The notes under the pieces: model-generated
Seen by the model: only the letters and a program-made list of their open reading frames with translations
The model's database searches: none
Told to the model about the DNA's origin: nothing
Program-made: the position numbers and the translations under genes
In this document: piece after piece, positions 19,472-29,032 of the stretch
How positions within the stretch are numbered: the stretch's first letter is position 1
Layout: each line of letters begins with the position of its first letter
From: a virus
Strand: one strand, 5' to 3'
IMG/VR virus record: IMGVR_UViG_3300021964_000278
Location: 1 to 32,409 of that record
DNA length: 32,409 nt

Positions 19472-21735
19472 TGGCTAGAATCCGCGTACCGTTAAGTAAC
19501 TTTCAGTATGGTGAGATCAGCCCATCGCTTGTTTCGAGAACTGACACCCCGCTCTATAACAACTCGGCAAAGAAGATTGAAAACTTCTTCTTGCGCAACG
19601 AGGGCGGGCTGCTCAAACGTTTTGGCACCCGTCGCATATATGAGTTTGACACCACCGTGGACTCCTCCGCCACGCAGCAACTCAGACTGGTGCCATTCAT
19701 CTTCTCTGATGACGAGCGTTATATTGTCAGTCTTGAGAACGCACAGATTCGCGTGTTTCAGATTGACCCCACTACTGGGGATGTTTCGCTTATCCAGACT
19801 ATCACGCAGGATGTTGATGCAAACGCCCTGCCTATGACTACGGCTATCTTGCCTGAACTTACTTACGCCCAAGCTGGTGACGTGATGTTTATTGCTCACC
19901 AGACATTTATGGTGCGCAAGCTGGTACGTACCAGTCTGACTACGTTTGAGGTTCAGCTAATGACCTTTGACGAAAGCGCAGATGGATACCGCATTGAGCA
20001 GCCCTATTATTCTTTTCAAGGCGTTGGTGTGACTCTTGATCCGTCTGCATCCACAGGCACAGGTGTAACGCTTACAACAAGCTCTGCATACTTTGACACT
20101 ACCGGCGCACAAACTGGTGGTGATTATCTTGATTCAAAGCATGTTGGCACTGTTCTGCGGTATCATAACAACGAGATTGAGATCACATCTGTACAGTCTG
20201 CTACTCAGGCAACTGGCGACATAACAGATGAGTTGCTAGTGCATCTTGATAATGACGCTATTGAAACAACAGATACCAGCGCAGACATTGAGATTACATT
20301 CCCGCTGCACGGATTAAGTGTTGGCGACTCGATAACGATCTCTCATGCTGGCGCTGTTGGCGGTATTGCAGCCAATCAAATTAATGGCACACGCACGATC
20401 ACAGAAGTTATTGATGATAATGTGTTCATTGTTGCTGCTGGTTCAACAGCAAATGAATCTACTCTTGGCGGTGGCTCACCCAAAATTGTAACACACGCTC
20501 CGACAACAGAATGGTCTGAGCAGTCCTACAGTGGGCTTAGAGGCTATCCCGGTGCTGTTACACTTCATGAAAACAGATTGTGGCTTGCTGGCACTCTAGC
20601 CCAGCCAGACGGGATCTGGGCAAGCAAGTCTGCAAATTACTTTAACTTTGATGTTGGCAATGCAGAGGACGATGACGCCATTGATCTGACCGCATCTATT
20701 GGTGAGATCAACACGATTAGGCACATTGTTTCTAATCGTGATTTGCAGATCTTCACCAGTACATCAGAGATGTATATTCCATCATTTACTGAGAAGCCAA
20801 TTACGCCAACTAATGCACAGGTGCGTAGACAGACATCGTATGGGGCAAACTTTGTGCGTCCCGGATCGTTTGATGGTGCCACTATCTATGTGCAGAAGAC
20901 TGGATCTGTGGTGCGTGAGTACATCTACTCTGACGCAGAAGCAGCGTATGTATCTACTGGTATCTCGGTGCTGTCACCGCATTTGATTAGCAGCCCGGTG
21001 CAGATGTCTATTTTGCGCGGTGCAATCAATCGTCCTGAGACCTATGCCTTTGTCCTAAATGATGATGGCACATTGGCTGTGTTTACATCAAACAGGGCAG
21101 AGAAACGCGCTGGCTGGACGCAGTGGACTACATCAGGCAAGTTTCACTCTGTATGCACAGTAGATGACCGTGTGTTCTGTATTGGCACCTATGATACTGG
21201 CGCTGGCACAGATAAGCATATTCTAATGGAGTTTGAGTCCACGTTGAATATGGACTTCTCTGACAGCTTTACTGGCACAGCCGGTGTCTTTGATGTCTCT
21301 AGCCACTTTGAGAATGGTGCTTCTGTTAAGGTTGTAGACGGCACCAACTATCTTGGCGAGTTTACCGTGGCTAGTGGCAATGTAGACGTATCCGCTGTCG
21401 AAGAGATAACATCTGCCGAGATTGGCTTTGACTTTAATGTTGAGGCTGAGACGCTGCCACTTGATGCGCAGGTGACAAATGGCCCGCTGACAGGTGAGCC
21501 ACGCTCTGTAAACCGCGTTGTGGTAGACCTGCTTGATACATTGTCTTTGTCTGTGAACGGCAAAAGACTTGTCATTCGCACAGTAACGGACGATTTTAGT
21601 CAGGATCGGGTAGCGGTAACTGGCAAGCGTGAGTTTAGGTTGCTTGGCTACAGCAAAGATCCGACTGTTAAAATAACCCAGACCGCGCCTATGTCACTAC
21701 AGGTGAATGGTATTGTTGCGGAGGTAACGTTCTAA
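19471..21735 (+). CDS. Tail tubular protein B / nozzle (T7 gp12-like)
   Basis: 754 residues. FQYGEISPSLVSRTDTPLYN, NFFLRNEGGLLKRFGTRRIY, FIFSDDERYIVSLENAQIRV and NRLWLAGTLAQPDGIWASKS are the familiar blocks of this nozzle family (GE-x-SP, GG-x-x-x-R-x-G-T, RL-x-x-AG-x-x-x-x-P). A central insertion (about residues 190-340) of Thr/Ser/Asp-rich beta structure and a C-terminal beta domain with VNRVVVDLLDTLSLSVNGKR complete it. It forms the tail tip through which DNA leaves. Coupled to both neighbours. Confidence 0.92.
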   Translation: MARIRVPLSNFQYGEISPSLVSRTDTPLYNNSAKKIENFFLRNEGGLLKRFGTRRIYEFDTTVDSSATQQLRLVPFIFSDDERYIVSLENAQIRVFQIDPTTGDVSLIQTITQDVDANALPMTTAILPELTYAQAGDVMFIAHQTFMVRKLVRTSLTTFEVQLMTFDESADGYRIEQPYYSFQGVGVTLDPSASTGTGVTLTTSSAYFDTTGAQTGGDYLDSKHVGTVLRYHNNEIEITSVQSATQATGDITDELLVHLDNDAIETTDTSADIEITFPLHGLSVGDSITISHAGAVGGIAANQINGTRTITEVIDDNVFIVAAGSTANESTLGGGSPKIVTHAPTTEWSEQSYSGLRGYPGAVTLHENRLWLAGTLAQPDGIWASKSANYFNFDVGNAEDDDAIDLTASIGEINTIRHIVSNRDLQIFTSTSEMYIPSFTEKPITPTNAQVRRQTSYGANFVRPGSFDGATIYVQKTGSVVREYIYSDAEAAYVSTGISVLSPHLISSPVQMSILRGAINRPETYAFVLNDDGTLAVFTSNRAEKRAGWTQWTTSGKFHSVCTVDDRVFCIGTYDTGAGTDKHILMEFESTLNMDFSDSFTGTAGVFDVSSHFENGASVKVVDGTNYLGEFTVASGNVDVSAVEEITSAEIGFDFNVEAETLPLDAQVTNGPLTGEPRSVNRVVVDLLDTLSLSVNGKRLVIRTVTDDFSQDRVAVTGKREFRLLGYSKDPTVKITQTAPMSLQVNGIVAEVTF

Positions 21736-22199
21736 TGGCTCCAATTAACTTTGCTGCGATTCAAGCTATTGGCACAGCTGTATCTGTTGTTTCCTCTTTA
21801 AGCGCAGGACGCGCCGCAAGGCGTGAGGCCGCATTTAATCGGCAGCAGCTTGAGTTCAAAGCCAAGATGCAAAAGCTGGAAGCGCAGGAAAAAGCAAATT
21901 TGCGCTTGCGTGACCTTGATACTGCTCAAGCATCAAACCGTGCGTTTGCTGCATTTATTGGCAGAGATCCCGGTGACAGGTCTATGAAAGCATTTATGGA
22001 TCGGCAAGAAGAGATTGCATATCAAGACGTTGCTGCACTTGAGTCTGGCGCATTGATTGAGGCATCTCAGACAAGGCGCATGGCTGCAATGGAAGGTGTG
22101 CGTGGGCGTAATGCCATTGTCCAGTCTTACTTTAATGCTGGAAGCGCAATCACTACTGGCTTGTATCGATATCATGTTTACAAAACGGATGAAACATAA
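21735..22199 (+). CDS. Internal virion protein B (T7 gp14-like)
   Basis: 154 residues. Short hydrophobic/Ala start (IQAIGTAVSVVSSLSAG) followed by a long charged helix (RREAAFNRQQLEFKAKMQKL), then RAFAAFIGRDPGDRS and LIEASQTRRMAAMEGVRGRN. Size and position before two large ejection proteins match gp14, which is expelled first and inserts into the outer membrane. Function assigned by context and architecture. Starts at the stop of the nozzle gene. Confidence 0.75.
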   Translation: MAPINFAAIQAIGTAVSVVSSLSAGRAARREAAFNRQQLEFKAKMQKLEAQEKANLRLRDLDTAQASNRAFAAFIGRDPGDRSMKAFMDRQEEIAYQDVAALESGALIEASQTRRMAAMEGVRGRNAIVQSYFNAGSAITTGLYRYHVYKTDET

Positions 22200-24955
22200 T
22201 GGCAGTAATTAAGCAACGGCGTCAGTTTCTTCCGCAAAGCATTGGTGTAGTACGCGCCAATACTGGCGCTGCTGAGGTCGCTCGTAGTGTTGGCGGTCTT
22301 GCCAATGCGATGATTGAAACGTCATTTGATGAGCTTAAAAAACAGGCTCGTGATCGCGGACAGGATCTTGCAGAGCTTGCAGATCTGCGTGCTATTGATC
22401 CAAAGACAGGCAAGATTCAGGCACTTACTGTGCCTACTAGCCTTGGTCGAGCTGCTGCTGACTCTTATGAAGAGCTTATTGAAAAGCGGTATGTAAGCCA
22501 GACAGAGCAAGACTTTAAGACAAAGGCTGCTGAGCTTGCCGTTGCATATGAGTTTGACCCTAATGGAGTTGCCAAGTTTAGCACTGAGTTTGGTGAGTAC
22601 ATTGAAGAAACGGCAAGTAACGCATCGCCAAAGTTTGCTAGCGCCTTTCGTAACTTTGGTGCCGCTCTGCTTTCGTCTAACAAACTTAGCTTGCAGCAAG
22701 ATGCTAACCGACGTGAGCGGCGCAGCCTTGCGTCAGGGGCGGCTGTAACTCTTGATAATGAGGTAGAGGCATACAGAGACATGATCTCTTTGCCTACCTA
22801 TGCACCGGGTTCTCCATCAGCAGAAGACGCTGAGATTCTGCGTGACATTGCTTTGATGGAGTTTGAAAAAGCTCAGAAGTTGTTTCCAGATTTGATTACA
22901 CCTGCCGAGGTTGAGAAGGCTAGGGCTAACTTTGATCGTGTAGCCGATGTTGCTATTGGCAACCGGATTATTAATAAGATCGAACTATCTGGTGATATGG
23001 ACTATGCAACCGTTAATAACGTGTTGCGTGTTATTACATCTAGCGGCGCAAATGTTCAAGATTTGCCTAAGGAAATTCAGACAGATGTGTTTGAAATTCT
23101 TATGTCGCCAACATTTGATGCAAATCGTGACACAATTGTACAAGACTTAAGGCAGTTTGCTGCTTTGAAGTCTAATGAGGCGACTATTGCTCGTTCGCAG
23201 CAAACTGACCAAGAAAGAAAAGACGCAGAAGACCAGAAAAACCTTAAGATTGAAACCAGATTTGAGCTTATGCCAAAGCGTAAGACGGCTGTTTCTAATA
23301 TTAGCGACGCTCTTGGCAATAATGATTTTGCCACTGCTGGCAAGCTTTTCAATGAATACTCACAAAGTGCGATTGCGTCTATAAAGGACACAGAAGATGA
23401 AGGCGCACTAAACGCAGTAAATGGCAATATTGCCTATGTGCGTAACTTTATGCTGGATCAGATTAGAAACAAAGCCAACAGAACAGCAGCAGATGCTAAC
23501 GAATTGGCCGTATTTTCAAACTATGTTATGAGCAATGGCAGGGGTGCTAATAAGCCAGAAGGTGACATGCTTGTGCTAGCAGATAACTTTATTGAGTTGT
23601 CTCGCGGTTTTAATGTGCAGGAAAAGCTAAATGGCATTGCATCAGATGCAAGTTCTCGTGCGTCTAATGAGGCAATAACGAGAGAGCAACAAGCTAATTT
23701 AGATCATATTGATGCCATGAGTAAAAGTATGGCAGATAATAAAAGTGCCAGAACAAAAAAGTTAGCAGATGATCTTATACGCCCACCGGGGACATCTACT
23801 GATTGGTATTTTCAAGACGGCTTTGAAACTCGCGCAGAGTGGGGAACAAAGTTAATGATGCAATTTAATGGAGCATTGCCAGGCTACCTTATCACTGGTG
23901 TTAAGGGTGCTATTGCTGGCAGCTTTGATAATGAGCCAGATAAACTTGTTCAATTTGCCCAGTATTATGCTCAGTTTAGTCAGAAACCCAGCGCCTCTGG
24001 CACACCTATAAATCTTTGGAGAGACCATTTAAGTGCAAGTGAAATTGGCTTGATTGAGGGTGCGCTTACTGTTGCTGGATTTGAGGGCATTGGTGATTTT
24101 CCAACGACCCTTGCTACATTGCGTGGCGCATGGCCGGATGATAATCCAGAGAATCAAAAGAAGTTTAATGACAAACTGCGCAGCCTGTTTGGTGATGGAA
24201 AGACCCTGAACGATATAACGGCAGAGTATTCCGTTACAGAAACGTTTGGTCTTACCAGCGATGTGCCAAACCCAAACATTGCTGGTGAGATTGAGCCGCT
24301 TGTTAAGTGGGCAATATTATCAAACAACGACTCTGATGGTGTTAAGGACTTGGTGATGCGTTATGTCGATCAACACTACCCAGAGACTAATGGTATTATT
24401 ATTGATACTGTTTTTGGCACGATAAACAGGTCTAAGTTTGCACTTTCAAAGACCTTTCACGAAAAAACACCGCAAGCCATTGCGGCATTGAACAGTATTA
24501 TTCAAAGAAAAGTACAACTAAGCGGCGCAGAAGATGACCCGCGTAATGACTATCACTTTGGTGTCAGCATCGATAATGATCGTTTGCGTGAAAGCATGTT
24601 GGTTGGTGGACGCCCATTGCCTCCGGGCTACAAGTCTCCTTATGAGCGGCGTATGGATGAGCAAGAAGCAATTTTAGCGGGAGAGATGGATCCATCAGAA
24701 GGCACCCCGCTTGGATCTGATGTCGGCATCAGAGTCTATTTGTCTCCACAGCCCTTGGCCCCTGTTGGCGGTGAAGAAAACGTTGATACAGTTTATCAGA
24801 TGTACAAAGTGAATGATCGCACTGGCCAAATGACCCCTGCTTTTATTTACAAAAAAGATGCAAATGGAAACGTCTTTGCAGAAATGGTGACTATACGCAT
24901 GTCAGAGATTTATGCTGAGTTGGGTGTGGCGCAGACAGGATATGTTTATCCATGA
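22199..24955 (+). CDS. Internal virion protein C (T7 gp15-like ejection protein)
   Basis: 918 residues, almost entirely helical and soluble. N-terminal RQFLPQSIGVVRANTGAAEV and ELKKQARDRGQDLAELADLR resemble ejection proteins of podoviruses, with helical repeats through the middle. No enzymatic motif found. By synteny it should form the periplasmic tube with the gp16-like protein during DNA ejection. T7 gp15 is 747 residues, so this is longer. TAATG and ATGA couplings to neighbours. Confidence 0.75.
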   Translation: MAVIKQRRQFLPQSIGVVRANTGAAEVARSVGGLANAMIETSFDELKKQARDRGQDLAELADLRAIDPKTGKIQALTVPTSLGRAAADSYEELIEKRYVSQTEQDFKTKAAELAVAYEFDPNGVAKFSTEFGEYIEETASNASPKFASAFRNFGAALLSSNKLSLQQDANRRERRSLASGAAVTLDNEVEAYRDMISLPTYAPGSPSAEDAEILRDIALMEFEKAQKLFPDLITPAEVEKARANFDRVADVAIGNRIINKIELSGDMDYATVNNVLRVITSSGANVQDLPKEIQTDVFEILMSPTFDANRDTIVQDLRQFAALKSNEATIARSQQTDQERKDAEDQKNLKIETRFELMPKRKTAVSNISDALGNNDFATAGKLFNEYSQSAIASIKDTEDEGALNAVNGNIAYVRNFMLDQIRNKANRTAADANELAVFSNYVMSNGRGANKPEGDMLVLADNFIELSRGFNVQEKLNGIASDASSRASNEAITREQQANLDHIDAMSKSMADNKSARTKKLADDLIRPPGTSTDWYFQDGFETRAEWGTKLMMQFNGALPGYLITGVKGAIAGSFDNEPDKLVQFAQYYAQFSQKPSASGTPINLWRDHLSASEIGLIEGALTVAGFEGIGDFPTTLATLRGAWPDDNPENQKKFNDKLRSLFGDGKTLNDITAEYSVTETFGLTSDVPNPNIAGEIEPLVKWAILSNNDSDGVKDLVMRYVDQHYPETNGIIIDTVFGTINRSKFALSKTFHEKTPQAIAALNSIIQRKVQLSGAEDDPRNDYHFGVSIDNDRLRESMLVGGRPLPPGYKSPYERRMDEQEAILAGEMDPSEGTPLGSDVGIRVYLSPQPLAPVGGEENVDTVYQMYKVNDRTGQMTPAFIYKKDANGNVFAEMVTIRMSEIYAELGVAQTGYVYP

Positions 24956-27900
24956 AGATTGTTTTAGATCCATTCGCTCACAATGATGTTCTGTACTCTG
25001 GTGTGCAGACTCAACTTGCTGCTGATGACCCAACGTTCTTTGATGTGGTCGAAGCATCCGTTGGTTACACCTACGATCCGGTCATTGAAGCTATTAGCAA
25101 CAGGATTAAATACGATGGCCTAGAGGACATAAACTATCGTCCGCTAGATGACATTGATGGTTACGAGGCATACCGTGATGACCTTATGGATGCTAAGAAC
25201 GCCGAGCATATGGTCGATCTTAAACGCGCTATTGATGAGAACCTTGCAAGGCGCGACGTACTGGCTAAAGCAACTTTTGGTCAGCACTTTTTTGCTGGCC
25301 TTGCTGATCCTATCAATCTTGTTGCACTTCCTTTTGGTGGGCCTACCGTGGGTATGGCTAGGTCTTTTCTAAAGACAGGCGGCTCTGTTGCTGGTCTGAC
25401 TGCGCTGCAAGAAGCTGGTCGAGCAACCTTTGATCCTGTTGGCACGAAGACAGAAGTAGCCATCAACATTGGCTCTGCCTTTGTTATTGGTGGTTTGCTT
25501 GGCAGTGCAATATCCATCCCTGCATCTCGTCGTGCTGCTGCATTTGAAGCTACTGAGAAGTCTCTAGGTGAACATGCTGCTGTTCTTCGTGCGCAGCCTG
25601 ATGTGAACAAGAATCTTCCAGCACCCACTACTGAGCGTCCCTTGTCTCAGGTAGAAAACTATGAACTTGATGCTGTTACTAGTACTGCTCCAAGAGTCAT
25701 ACAGCAGCTACAGGAATCTGCAGATGATGCTGCAAGGCTCGTAGATGAGCGTAGAGCGGAGTTTGATCGCGCCACTACCCCAGATGACATGACAAGGACC
25801 AAGGCCGCTCTGGACGAAGCTGAAGAGTCTGCAAGCAACATTCAAGCAGAACTCAATGCGCGTAAGAACGAATATGACATGTTCCAGCGTGAAGCAGATC
25901 TGCGCAAAGCCGACCAAGCTGCCATTGATGCTATGGATAACCCTATGGGTTTGCCAAAGAATCTGTGGACCGACAGCGTATTTTACAAGTTTGTCACCAC
26001 GCCTATGAAACGAGTGCTGCAAGATACAGGGATTACCGATAACGCTAAGAAGATTATTCTTGGCATTGCTGGTGATAGCGGCATCTTGCTTAACATGCAC
26101 CGTGGTGGATTGCGTCTTGGCCCATCTGTTTATCAGAAGGCAGCTATGCGTGATGGCGAATGGGTGCAGGTTTATGATGGTCTGCGCAACATTTATGGTG
26201 CTGAGTTTGGCAAGGGTAAGCAGACATTTCTTGATTACGATATGGGTGGCATCACACAGAAAGTGGCTGAGAAAGTAAAAGTCCAGCCTAAGAACATGTC
26301 GTTCCAGCAATACATCACAGAGCTTAACAAGAAACGTATGCGCGGCGAAGCGGCGGCAACAGACGCTGAGTCTCGCGGCATGAAGCTGCTTGATGACTTC
26401 TACGAGACTTGGGAAAAGCGCCTTAATCAGACTGGATTGATTGGCAACCAAGCATTTTACAAGAACAAGTCGATCTTGCTTGAAGGCGATATTGCCAAGA
26501 GACAAGCAATCGTTGACGACTTAAAAGCAAAGAAGAACCGTACTGCGGCTGACGATGATCGTCTTGCGCACAACCAGCGTATGCTTGGTCGTCTCAAGGA
26601 TCAGAAGGAAGACATTGATCTACAGATCGAAGCGATGAAAGACTTTCCTGCTACTGGCAACTTTGCAGAGAAGTTTCACCCACGTTACTGGCTCAAAGGC
26701 GAGGTTGAGTCTCGCAGGGCTGATCTGCACAGGATTCTAACTGAATGGTACCAGAAGAATCCGTATGTGTATGTTCTTAATGAGAAGACCGGCAAGTATC
26801 AAAGGGTGCGCACAGACCCTGATACAGCAGGTCAACGAGCGGACGAAACAATCGACAAGATTCTTGGCCTAGATGACGTTACCGCAGAAGGTAACGCTTT
26901 CTATGGCTATGGACGCTCAAAGCATTTTCGGCATCGTGACGTTGATATCCCTAACGAGCTTGTGCTGGACTTCATTGAGACCAATCCTGTTGCTGTTATG
27001 AAGGCATACACAGCAAAAGTTGCGCCGCAGTATGAGATGCAAGCTAAGTTTGGCAAGGGCATTGATGATCTGCTTGATGAGGTAGAGGACGACTTGCTTG
27101 CTGCTGGTGTTGGGCGGCTGCGCATTAACAGAACGCTGCGTGACATTCGACACCTTAATGATCGTGTACAGGGTCAAGTTATTCGTAACCCTGATGCTCT
27201 AAATTACAAGGCTGCTATCGTTCTCAAAGATTTAGCTATGCTGAACTACCTTGGTTCTGCTGGCTTTGCCACTCTTCCTGACTTTGCCAAGATCATGATG
27301 GAGCATGAGATGGGTACAGTATGGAAGAGTCTGTTTGGCGTTATGTCTGACAATCGTGTGCGGATGACAGCAGAAGAAGGCCGTCTTGCTGGCGAGATAA
27401 TCGATATTCTTAAAGGTGATGCTCACCTGCGGTTTAGCGAGAACATGATGAACAACCCTTTGAATGAAGGGTTGATGTCAAATGTGCGTTCAACGTTCTT
27501 TATGCTTAATGGCGTCGCACCTATGACTGCAACATTTAAGAAGCTGGATGCCATTGCGCGTGGGCATACGTTGATTGATTACTCAATCAAGCTGACTCGT
27601 GGTGAGGCTACTGAGCAAGAAATTGCTTATCTAGCTCGTTACAACATTGGCAAGCAAGAAGCTGCTGAGATTGCTAATGCTCCGTGGGATAAGACTGACG
27701 GTGGCTTGTACTTGCCTAACACACGCGAATGGACGACAGGACGCCAGACTCAAGCCAATTATGTAGATCTTGGCTACGATACTATTGTCTATCGGTATGG
27801 TAATGAGTTTAACGTAAAGCAGATTATCTCTGATCCAGAAGAATATGCTGCTGCGCGTAAGCGTTTTGGCTGGAAAGATGATGAAGCCGGTATTCCTCTT

Positions 27901-29010
27901 GGGCAGCATGAGTATGTGCATAATGAAAAAGGCATTGTGTATCTAAACTTTGACAAGATATCAGAGATGTTTGCTGCTCTGAAAGATCAGGCCAAACGCT
28001 CTGAGTTTGAAGCTTTGATAAAGACTAAGAAGGCAGAAATTAAAAATATGCCTGATGGTCCAGCCAAAGATAGACGTGCTGAGTTTATCATGCACGCTGA
28101 GTTTCGTCTTAAGAACGCAGACTCGTTTAAGACAGAAAAAGATCTGCAAGACTATGTGCTTTTGCACGAGATGTTCCACGGCAAGTTTGTTCGTCGTAAG
28201 GGCGAAAAGAGTATTGATTATGAGCGTCGGATTAATAACCACGCTCTGAAGCGCCTCAACAAAGAAAAGCCCATCAAGGAACGCAAGGCATCGCAAGGTA
28301 CAGTTGAAAACTTCCGCACAGCAATGAACAGCGGTATTGGCAACACAGTCCTTATGGGTACGCCAGCAGACAAGCCGATTGCTGTTGATGGCGTGTTCTA
28401 TGTGCCTATGCACATTGCGCGTCAGGTGGGCATGAAAGAAGACCCTAAGTTCAAGGGGTATGCTCGTATTGAAAACGGCTTGCTGTCTATGCCGTTCCAG
28501 TTCTTGTCTTATAGCCTTGCTGCTTCTAACAAGATTACAGCTTCTATTGCACAGGGTCAGGTAAAGAACCGTGGCATAGCAATAGCTGCTGCTATGGGTC
28601 TTGGGTATATGGGCATGGAGCTAAAGTATAAAGACTGGCAAATGGAGCGTATGACCTTGGATGAAAAGATTGCCAGATCTTTTGACGCTTCTGGTGTGAT
28701 GGCTCTGTATTCAGATTTGTTCTACACATCTATGGGCATTAGCATGGCACTTGGTGGGCCTGATATTGGTGCTGGCCTTATTAAGCCTAAGTTCCAACAA
28801 GAGAAAAACGCTCTTGATGCGATTACTGGTGTAGCTGGCGCTGGCCCATCTTATGCTGTAGATGTGGGGCGTGGCGTTGCTAAGTTTATTGAAGGTGATT
28901 ATGGAGAAGGTGCCGCTGATCTTCTAAGGCGTATGCCATTTGCACAGCTTCACTTCCTCAAGGACACAACCAACGAAACAGCCAGAGCCTTCGCGGGTGG
29001 ACGTTATTAA
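24952..29010 (+). CDS. Internal virion protein D (T7 gp16-like) with embedded HEMFH motif
   Basis: 1352 residues. The N-terminal part contains a membrane-compatible region (GQHFFAGLADPINLVALPFG, about 104-123, and SAFVIGGLLGSAIS). Helical domains follow, with a coiled-coil-type segment at about 250-310. The T7 gp16 N-terminal lytic transglycosylase is not visible. At residues 1072-1076 LLHEMFHGKF gives a zinc-metallopeptidase HExxH pattern, followed by YERRINNHAL with Glu as a possible third ligand (E1091). The C-terminus (FLSYSLAASNKITASIAQGQ, FAQLHFLKDTTNETARA) is typical of ejection proteins. Probably ejected into the cell with the genome. Confidence 0.82.
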   Translation: MKIVLDPFAHNDVLYSGVQTQLAADDPTFFDVVEASVGYTYDPVIEAISNRIKYDGLEDINYRPLDDIDGYEAYRDDLMDAKNAEHMVDLKRAIDENLARRDVLAKATFGQHFFAGLADPINLVALPFGGPTVGMARSFLKTGGSVAGLTALQEAGRATFDPVGTKTEVAINIGSAFVIGGLLGSAISIPASRRAAAFEATEKSLGEHAAVLRAQPDVNKNLPAPTTERPLSQVENYELDAVTSTAPRVIQQLQESADDAARLVDERRAEFDRATTPDDMTRTKAALDEAEESASNIQAELNARKNEYDMFQREADLRKADQAAIDAMDNPMGLPKNLWTDSVFYKFVTTPMKRVLQDTGITDNAKKIILGIAGDSGILLNMHRGGLRLGPSVYQKAAMRDGEWVQVYDGLRNIYGAEFGKGKQTFLDYDMGGITQKVAEKVKVQPKNMSFQQYITELNKKRMRGEAAATDAESRGMKLLDDFYETWEKRLNQTGLIGNQAFYKNKSILLEGDIAKRQAIVDDLKAKKNRTAADDDRLAHNQRMLGRLKDQKEDIDLQIEAMKDFPATGNFAEKFHPRYWLKGEVESRRADLHRILTEWYQKNPYVYVLNEKTGKYQRVRTDPDTAGQRADETIDKILGLDDVTAEGNAFYGYGRSKHFRHRDVDIPNELVLDFIETNPVAVMKAYTAKVAPQYEMQAKFGKGIDDLLDEVEDDLLAAGVGRLRINRTLRDIRHLNDRVQGQVIRNPDALNYKAAIVLKDLAMLNYLGSAGFATLPDFAKIMMEHEMGTVWKSLFGVMSDNRVRMTAEEGRLAGEIIDILKGDAHLRFSENMMNNPLNEGLMSNVRSTFFMLNGVAPMTATFKKLDAIARGHTLIDYSIKLTRGEATEQEIAYLARYNIGKQEAAEIANAPWDKTDGGLYLPNTREWTTGRQTQANYVDLGYDTIVYRYGNEFNVKQIISDPEEYAAARKRFGWKDDEAGIPLGQHEYVHNEKGIVYLNFDKISEMFAALKDQAKRSEFEALIKTKKAEIKNMPDGPAKDRRAEFIMHAEFRLKNADSFKTEKDLQDYVLLHEMFHGKFVRRKGEKSIDYERRINNHALKRLNKEKPIKERKASQGTVENFRTAMNSGIGNTVLMGTPADKPIAVDGVFYVPMHIARQVGMKEDPKFKGYARIENGLLSMPFQFLSYSLAASNKITASIAQGQVKNRGIAIAAAMGLGYMGMELKYKDWQMERMTLDEKIARSFDASGVMALYSDLFYTSMGISMALGGPDIGAGLIKPKFQQEKNALDAITGVAGAGPSYAVDVGRGVAKFIEGDYGEGAADLLRRMPFAQLHFLKDTTNETARAFAGGRY

Positions 29011-29032
29011 ACAGAAAGAGTAGGATTGCGTC

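Noticed and set aside
25708-26505. 265-residue minus-strand open frame
   Set aside because: Antisense to the gp16-like gene, with Cys/His/Leu-rich shadow composition and no ribosome-binding site; a consequence of codon bias in the real gene.
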